From: JAMDEO01 sp963775295
GTDB lineage: Bacteria; Actinomycetota; Thermoleophilia; RBG-16-64-13
Length of the DNA stretch: 64,000 nt
Direction: 5' to 3'
NCBI GenBank assembly: GCA_963775295.1
Contig: CAVZIK010000006.1
Coordinates: 2,542,001-2,606,000, forward strand
Shown: in pieces, positions 59,916-64,000 of the stretch
Layout: every line of letters begins with the position of its first letter
How positions within the stretch are numbered: the first letter of the stretch is position 1
Notes under the pieces: generated by a model
What the model saw: the letters and a program-made list of their open reading frames with translations, nothing else
The model's database searches: none
Told to the model about the DNA's origin: nothing
Position numbers and translations under genes: made by a program

Positions 59916-60806
59916 CTATGCCACTGAAGTCGCCTCCGCCGCATCAGCGCCAGCTTCCGCGGCCATTTCTTCAGACTCCTCCTTGAGTTCCTCAGCCGCA
60001 ACCTCCTCAGCCATACCCATCATCATGCGGCCGCGGCCTTCGCTGGCGATGTCGTTGCTCTCTCGCGCCGCCTCTCGGGAGGTGACGAGTTCAGCCTCAC
60101 CCCCGGCCAGTTCGGCCACGCCCAGCTCAGCTACTCCGGCGCTGATGTCAGCCAAGGCCAAGGCCAGAGCCCCTGTCGCGCTCGCCCGCGCAATCACGGT
60201 TTCGGCCAGCCGCTTGAGTTGAGCACCTCTACCCTGCAAGAACTCGGCGATCACTGAGGGACCAAGACTATCGACCGCAGTGGTCATCGCCCCAAGTTGC
60301 CCGGCGATCCCGGCGAGGGCGAGCCCGAGATCTAGGTCTTCAGCGCTCAGCGCCGCCGCCGCCAGACTTTGGGAGGCGATGTCCTCGGAGGCCGCGAGCA
60401 CCTTCGTACCCTCAAGGACATCCTTGGTTCCTATCTGGGCCACGAGCCGGCTGAGCTTGGATACTGCCTCGGCGACCGCCATGGCATCCACCCCTTGAAT
60501 CACGTCCATCCGACCCTCGGCCGCCACGATGCGGCCTTCCTCACGAAGCATCCTCGCCGTCTCCATGCGTTCGAGACGCTCCGCCGCTTCAGTCTCTGTT
60601 CTCGCCACGGTTTCGGGCGAGGACTTCCTGGGACTCGATGCACCTTTGGCTGCTGCAGCGGTCGTGGCCGCCCCTCTCGGCTTGCGTGAGCTCGGGGTTG
60701 GACCCTTTGCCCGAGTCTTAGCTTTGGCTTGCGGAGCCTTGCTCCTGCTCGCTCGGGTCTTGGTTGCCGGCCTTGCCGCCTTATCGGTTCTTTCTTCCTC
60801 GGCCAT
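59916..60806 (-). CDS. Lys/Ala-rich N-terminus plus Ala-rich helical protein
   Basis: 296 residues with an AGGAGCG ribosome-binding site. Residues 1-70 are Lys/Arg/Ala/Pro/Ser-rich (KTRASRSKAPQAKAKTRAKG) like histone H1-type tails of HU/PhaF-like proteins. The rest is almost all helical with heptad-like Leu and Ala (ERLERMETARMLREEGR, AVAEAVSKLSRLVAQIG, LDLGLALAGIAGQLGAM). The tail is acidic (EEVAAEELKEESEEMAAEAG). This suggests a DNA- or granule-binding head joined to a coiled or bundled helical domain. No exact family is known to me. Confidence 0.7.
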   Translation of the reverse strand: MAEEERTDKAARPATKTRASRSKAPQAKAKTRAKGPTPSSRKPRGAATTAAAAKGASSPRKSSPETVARTETEAAERLERMETARMLREEGRIVAAEGRMDVIQGVDAMAVAEAVSKLSRLVAQIGTKDVLEGTKVLAASEDIASQSLAAAALSAEDLDLGLALAGIAGQLGAMTTAVDSLGPSVIAEFLQGRGAQLKRLAETVIARASATGALALALADISAGVAELGVAELAGGEAELVTSREAARESNDIASEGRGRMMMGMAEEVAAEELKEESEEMAAEAGADAAEATSVA

Positions 60807-60933
60807 TTTCGCTCCTCCTTGGCTGGGCTCTTTCGCGCCAAACGTTGTTTCGTTGTTCGCGCACAGAAGGTCTCTTAAAGAAACTCTTACCCCGTTACGC
60901 TGGCCAGCAAGCTCCAGGGCGCGAAGGCTCTGC

Positions 60934-61377
60934 CTAACGGCTCCGCTCGATCACCTTGAGGCTCTTGCGTAGATCGCGCCCAAGGATCAGCCTGCCAGCC
61001 AGCGCCATGAGTCCGGCGCCGAGTCGCCCCCTGACATTCCGGCCCTTGTGCACAACTACGAGGTCGATGTCAGTCCCGCCGTCTTTACGGGGGGTGAGGC
61101 GGTATACCCAGCCGCTCCCGGCGCTCCAAACATTGCTGTCGATTGTCTTCAGACGTACCACGTTCGGCTCCGACCAGTCGTAGCGGAGCCGCTCCCAGAA
61201 CCCACCCACCGAACCCTCGGTCACGTCCGCCCAATCATCGCCACGAGTGTTGACTCTAACGGAGTCCTCGTGGCTATAGGCAAAGATCTCTCCCCTTCCC
61301 GGGCCGAAGTTGGTGAGCGCAGCGATGAAGCGCCCGGGAGACGCGCTGGTACTTTGCTTGATATGGATGGTCGCCAT
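60934..61377 (-). CDS. SRPBCC (START/polyketide-cyclase fold) protein
   Basis: 147 residues after GGAGGAGT. Beta-strand/helix order fits the SRPBCC superfamily: MATIHIKQSTSASPGRFIAA, WADVTEGSVGGFWERLRYDW, SGWVYRLTPRKDGGTDIDLV, and a long C-terminal helix with RLGAGLMALAGRLILGRDL. These proteins hold a hydrophobic ligand in a deep pocket; many have no known ligand. Same strand as its neighbours but with its own ribosome-binding site. Confidence 0.75.
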   Translation of the reverse strand: MATIHIKQSTSASPGRFIAALTNFGPGRGEIFAYSHEDSVRVNTRGDDWADVTEGSVGGFWERLRYDWSEPNVVRLKTIDSNVWSAGSGWVYRLTPRKDGGTDIDLVVVHKGRNVRGRLGAGLMALAGRLILGRDLRKSLKVIERSR

Positions 61378-61579
61378 GAGGGACTCCTCCCACGATGTTA
61401 GAGCATGCCACTTGTCGCCCAGACACTAGGGCGAGGGCCAGGGCGCGGGGCCGGCTGTCATCAAGGTTTGTGCCACCGGTCGCCGTTTGCGCAGTCGTGT
61501 AAGCGCCTGACCTGGCGCGGCTGATGACCCTCCACGATTGATGCTTCCCTTTGGGCCAGGCGAAGCGGACCGGCGACGC

Positions 61580-61819
61580 TCAGTAGTCCTGGTGAGACCC
61601 GTCGCACTCAGGCGCATTCTTGGTGAGGCCACAAGTGCAGATGGTCACGGGAGATTTGCCGTCGGATTCGAACGCAAGGGGGGTGATGTTTGATCCCTCA
61701 TGAGACCCGTCGCAGAACGGTGGAGCCTTGGTCTTGCCGCACTGGCACCAATAATGAGTGCCTTCCTCAAGCGTCATCGTAGCCGGTTTGTCGATATCAG
61801 CGGCGTTCGTGAACCGCAT
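61580..61819 (-). CDS. Double CDGSH iron-sulfur protein
   Basis: 79 residues from ATG 61819, which follows GAGGAGG (an upstream in-frame start eight codons earlier is less likely). Two CDGSH motifs: WCQCGKTKAPPFCDGSH (about 24-40) and CTCGLTKNAPECDGSH (about 60-75). Each holds the C-x-C-x9-C-D-x2-H type ligands for a [2Fe-2S] cluster with 3-Cys/1-His ligation. Such small proteins are redox or iron-sulfur transfer factors. Confidence 0.93.
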   Translation of the reverse strand: MRFTNAADIDKPATMTLEEGTHYWCQCGKTKAPPFCDGSHEGSNITPLAFESDGKSPVTICTCGLTKNAPECDGSHQDY

Positions 61820-62111
61820 GGCATCCTCCTCGCCTGTCCGCAATGTCTGGTGGGAACCTGATACCCTGTTTCGAGGCTTGGCAGTCGACCGTCCTCAGGG
61901 CCAAATAGGCCTCGATCCAGAACTGGTCGTACCCCTTGAGGGTTGCTTACAATCGGTTGGCCCGACTTGGGCCGGCACCACGCCCGTAATCACCATAGGC
62001 CCAGGGTGATGTCCTATGAAGCGAGCCCATTCAGGCCGAGGACAAGCAAACTTGAAACTGCCATTCGCTGTAGTAGCTACACTTGCGCCCAAGATGAGTA
62101 AGGAGGGCCAG

Positions 62112-63089
62112 ATGACCCCAGAGAAAAGCCGCGAACCAAGCGCGACTAAACGCGAAAGCTGTCGCCCCGAGGCTAGCGCAGCGCAGGCCTACCGAGAGCG
62201 ATTGAAGACCTTGAGCGAGGAGATTATCCAGGACTGCTCGAGAGCGGAATGTCACACTCACATTGGCTTCGAACCCATCCCTTCCCGCCAAGCAGTAGTC
62301 GAGATCATCGAGCGCATGCGTGAGTTGCTCTTCCCTGGGTTTTTCAGCCGGACGAGAGTGGACCCGGTCAGCTATCCCTACGCCATCGGCCAGGTGACCA
62401 CTGCGCTTTTCGACCTTCTGTCCGACCAGATTGCTCGTAGCATCAGGCACGAGTGCTTTCGTTTTGATCGCGAATGCACCAACTGCGAGGAGCGCGGGTA
62501 TGAGGCGGCCCTTGGCGTTTTGGCAAGCATCCCTGAGATCCGGCGGGCGCTCGCGGCGGATATCCATGCCACCTTCGACGGAGACCCAGCGGCCAAGACC
62601 ACGGACGAGATCGTCTACAGCTACCCGGGGCTACAGGCCATTGCCGTCTACCGCGTGGCCCATCGGCTGTTTGAGTTGGACGTGCCCATGTTGCCGCGCA
62701 TGATGAGCGAGCTCATACATGGTGTCACCGGGATTGACATCCATCCGGGAGCAGAGATCGGCGAGGCATTTGTGGTCGATCACGGGACGGGAGTGGTAAT
62801 CGGCGAGACCGCGCAGATCGGCAACTACGTCCGCATCTACCAAGGCGTGACACTGGGAGCACTGTCTTTGCCGAAGGGAGCCGGCGACCAGTACCGGGGG
62901 AAGAAGCGCCACCCCACCATCGAGGACGACGTCATCATCTACTCCGGCGCCACGATCTTGGGAGGCGATACGGTGATCGGCGCGCGCTCGGTCATCGGCG
63001 GTAATGTCTGGCTAACCGAATCCGTTTCGCCCGACACCATCGTAATGATCGAGAACCCGCGCCTGGTCAAGAAGACCAGAAACCGATAA
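62112..63089 (+). CDS. Serine O-acetyltransferase (CysE/EpsC family)
   Basis: 325 residues from ATG 62112 with AGGAGGG just upstream; the frame is open 32 codons earlier. Makes O-acetylserine for cysteine synthesis. The N-terminal helical part (1-190) is longer than E. coli CysE and includes a Cys cluster, CFRFDRECTNCEE. The C-terminal left-handed beta-helix has GIDIHPGAEIG, VDHGTGVVIGETAQIG with the catalytic His, and YQGVTLGALSLPKGAG. The YjbQ stub lies 44 bp downstream. Confidence 0.92.
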   Translation: MTPEKSREPSATKRESCRPEASAAQAYRERLKTLSEEIIQDCSRAECHTHIGFEPIPSRQAVVEIIERMRELLFPGFFSRTRVDPVSYPYAIGQVTTALFDLLSDQIARSIRHECFRFDRECTNCEERGYEAALGVLASIPEIRRALAADIHATFDGDPAAKTTDEIVYSYPGLQAIAVYRVAHRLFELDVPMLPRMMSELIHGVTGIDIHPGAEIGEAFVVDHGTGVVIGETAQIGNYVRIYQGVTLGALSLPKGAGDQYRGKKRHPTIEDDVIIYSGATILGGDTVIGARSVIGGNVWLTESVSPDTIVMIENPRLVKKTRNR

Positions 63090-63133
63090 CGGTGATCTCG
63101 CTTTCGCCCCAACCGTCGATCCGAGGACGACTC

Positions 63134-63238
63134 ATGAAAACACATACCGTCTACAAGACCTTCGAGACCAGTCAGCGCCGCGAGTTGGTGCGCATCACCC
63201 CCGACGTACAAAAAGCGGTGGCGGAAGCGGGAGTCTGA
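63134..63238 (+). pseudogene. YjbQ/UPF0047 family, N-terminal stub
   Basis: 34 codons: MKTHTVYKTFETSQRREL then VRITPDVQKAVAEAGV and a stop. The start matches the N-terminus of the YjbQ family (about 135 residues, linked to thiamine phosphate metabolism). The rest is gone, and the stop lies within the first of two short direct repeats (63236-63276). Too short to form the enzyme fold. Confidence 0.6.
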
Positions 63239-63276
63239 ATCGCACCGGGTCTAGTGGAGAGTGAATCGCACCGGGT
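63236..63276. repeat. Tandem 15-bp repeat at the YjbQ break
   Basis: TGAATCGCACCGGGT occurs at 63236-63250 and 63262-63276, 26 bp apart. Multiple short copies at a gene break are typical of some insertion-sequence ends, but no transposase gene is nearby. Confidence 0.55.
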
Positions 63277-63384
63277 TCGTCGGAGACCAAATCGTTTGAG
63301 TTCCGCCTTCTCAGCCGCGGACCACTAGCGCGGGACAGGTGGTGCGGTGAGGCCGGGAAAGGCCCGGGACGCGCAGCATCTTCG

Positions 63385-64000
63385 TTACAGAAAACCTTCC
63401 CCGACAAGCCGACTGCCGGCCGAGGTGATCTCGTGCCGCTGTCCGGACCCGCCCTCCACCCTGCTCCAACTCTCAGAGACAAGGCTCGCCGCGGCACCGG
63501 TAGTTTCCAGCCAGTAGCTGAATCCCCCGTACATGCCCGGAACTGGGAACCACATATGCGGACGTTCCAGCTCGAAGAGCGGATGCAGCTCGGGTAGCCG
63601 TAGAGCGTTATCCGGGAGCGGCTCATCGATGCGGCCGCGAATGACCTCGTGGAAATGCGACTGAATCCTGAGCAACACTTCCGAGGGGACGTGGCGCTTG
63701 TACTCGGGCGTCAAGACTCCAAATAGATGCCGGTGGCCGCATCGTTCGGCGACGTCGACCGGCCGCTCCCCGCGCGCGTTCACAAGTGTGCGAAACGCGA
63801 ACATGTGGATGAGCTGCTTAACGAGCTTAACGGAGGCGCCGCCGCGCGCAGCTTGATGCAAGGGAGCATACAAAGACGAATCACCGGGTCTGGCGGTATT
63901 GACAAGATCATTGTGCTCGAAGAGCAGTTCAAGCACGCGCACCCAGTTGTAGCCCTGGGCGGCATCCGCGAATGCGGTACGGATTTGAAGTGCTTCGGGC
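63385..64000 (-). CDS. Ankyrin-repeat protein (5' end beyond the window)
   Basis: The frame is open to the right edge, so the start is missing; 204 codons are visible. Two or three ankyrin repeats are readable: ADAAQGYNWVRVLELLFEHN, LYAPLHQAARGGASVKLVKQL, and TLVNARGERPVDVAERCGHR. A C-terminal domain of about 110 residues follows (HVPSEVLLRIQSHFHEVIRG, LPELHPLFELERP, HEITSAGSRLVGEG), with an even number of Trp and Gly and no membrane helix. Ankyrin repeats bind other proteins; the partner is unknown. Confidence 0.78.
   Translation of the reverse strand, partial: PEALQIRTAFADAAQGYNWVRVLELLFEHNDLVNTARPGDSSLYAPLHQAARGGASVKLVKQLIHMFAFRTLVNARGERPVDVAERCGHRHLFGVLTPEYKRHVPSEVLLRIQSHFHEVIRGRIDEPLPDNALRLPELHPLFELERPHMWFPVPGMYGGFSYWLETTGAAASLVSESWSRVEGGSGQRHEITSAGSRLVGEGFL

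Noticed and set aside
1..64000. CRISPR arrays, tRNA or rRNA genes
   Set aside because: No regularly spaced repeats and no T-loop/anticodon-type folds or rRNA-like stretches were seen by eye on either strand.

Overview
The window is a G+C-rich bacterial chromosome segment. The left third is a long minus-strand housekeeping block: ribF, truB, nrnA, rbfA, DUF503, infB, rnpM, nusA, rimP, proS, ispG, rseP, dxr, cdsA, uppS, frr, pyrH, tsf, rpsB, a WhiG/FliA-type sigma factor, a XerC-like recombinase, dprA and the end of comM. A WhiG-like sigma factor beside rpsB, with xerC/dprA/comM upstream, is an arrangement known from Actinomycetota. A cell-wall-binding repeat protein, SLH domains and the MEP isoprenoid genes fit a monoderm. 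I infer a deep, non-streptomycete actinomycetotal lineage (Coriobacteriia- or Thermoleophilia-like), but the class is not proven by sequence reading alone.

Layout. 1-293: 5' end of a secreted cell-wall-binding protein that runs off the left edge. 554-22400: the housekeeping block, with many 4-bp stop/start overlaps. About 22910-26573: comM is cut just before its conserved CPCG motif and joined to a phage-like segment (one uncharacterised protein, a small-terminase-like protein, a GpA-type large terminase) with no portal, capsid or integrase. 26567-36280: ECF sigma/anti-sigma pair 1, surface and membrane proteins, a degenerate M48-like protein and two beta-propeller exoproteins. 36549-45445: membrane protein, decayed propeller fragments, two hybrid histidine kinases, a hemerythrin and a REC-HD-GYP regulator. 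45920-51397: two lipoproteins and a propeller-SLH protein, divergent from ECF sigma/anti-sigma pair 2. 51760-54302: ECF pair 3. 54653-64000: a Tat-signal FAD oxidoreductase, acyltransferase, RecA-fold ATPase, decayed SpoIIE phosphatase, Lys/Ala-rich protein, SRPBCC, double CDGSH protein, serine acetyltransferase, a YjbQ stub and an ankyrin protein.

How the right half may work together. Three ECF sigma factors are each translationally coupled to a membrane-anchored anti-sigma factor. Two anti-sigma factors end outside the membrane in an SLH-like domain, and the third ends in a beta-propeller. The exported proteins nearby use the same modules: propeller-SLH, and propeller-SLH-FtsX extracellular domain. 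Two of those operons and one lipoprotein gene share an upstream box, GTAAYGGTTT-N8-CCGGACAT, intact at two sites and partly kept at a third; a fourth half-copy lies beside a decayed propeller gene. My main proposal is a cell-surface surveillance regulon in which anti-sigma factors carry the modules used by the envelope proteins they may control. The domain calls are pattern matches made by eye; the regulatory wiring is inference.
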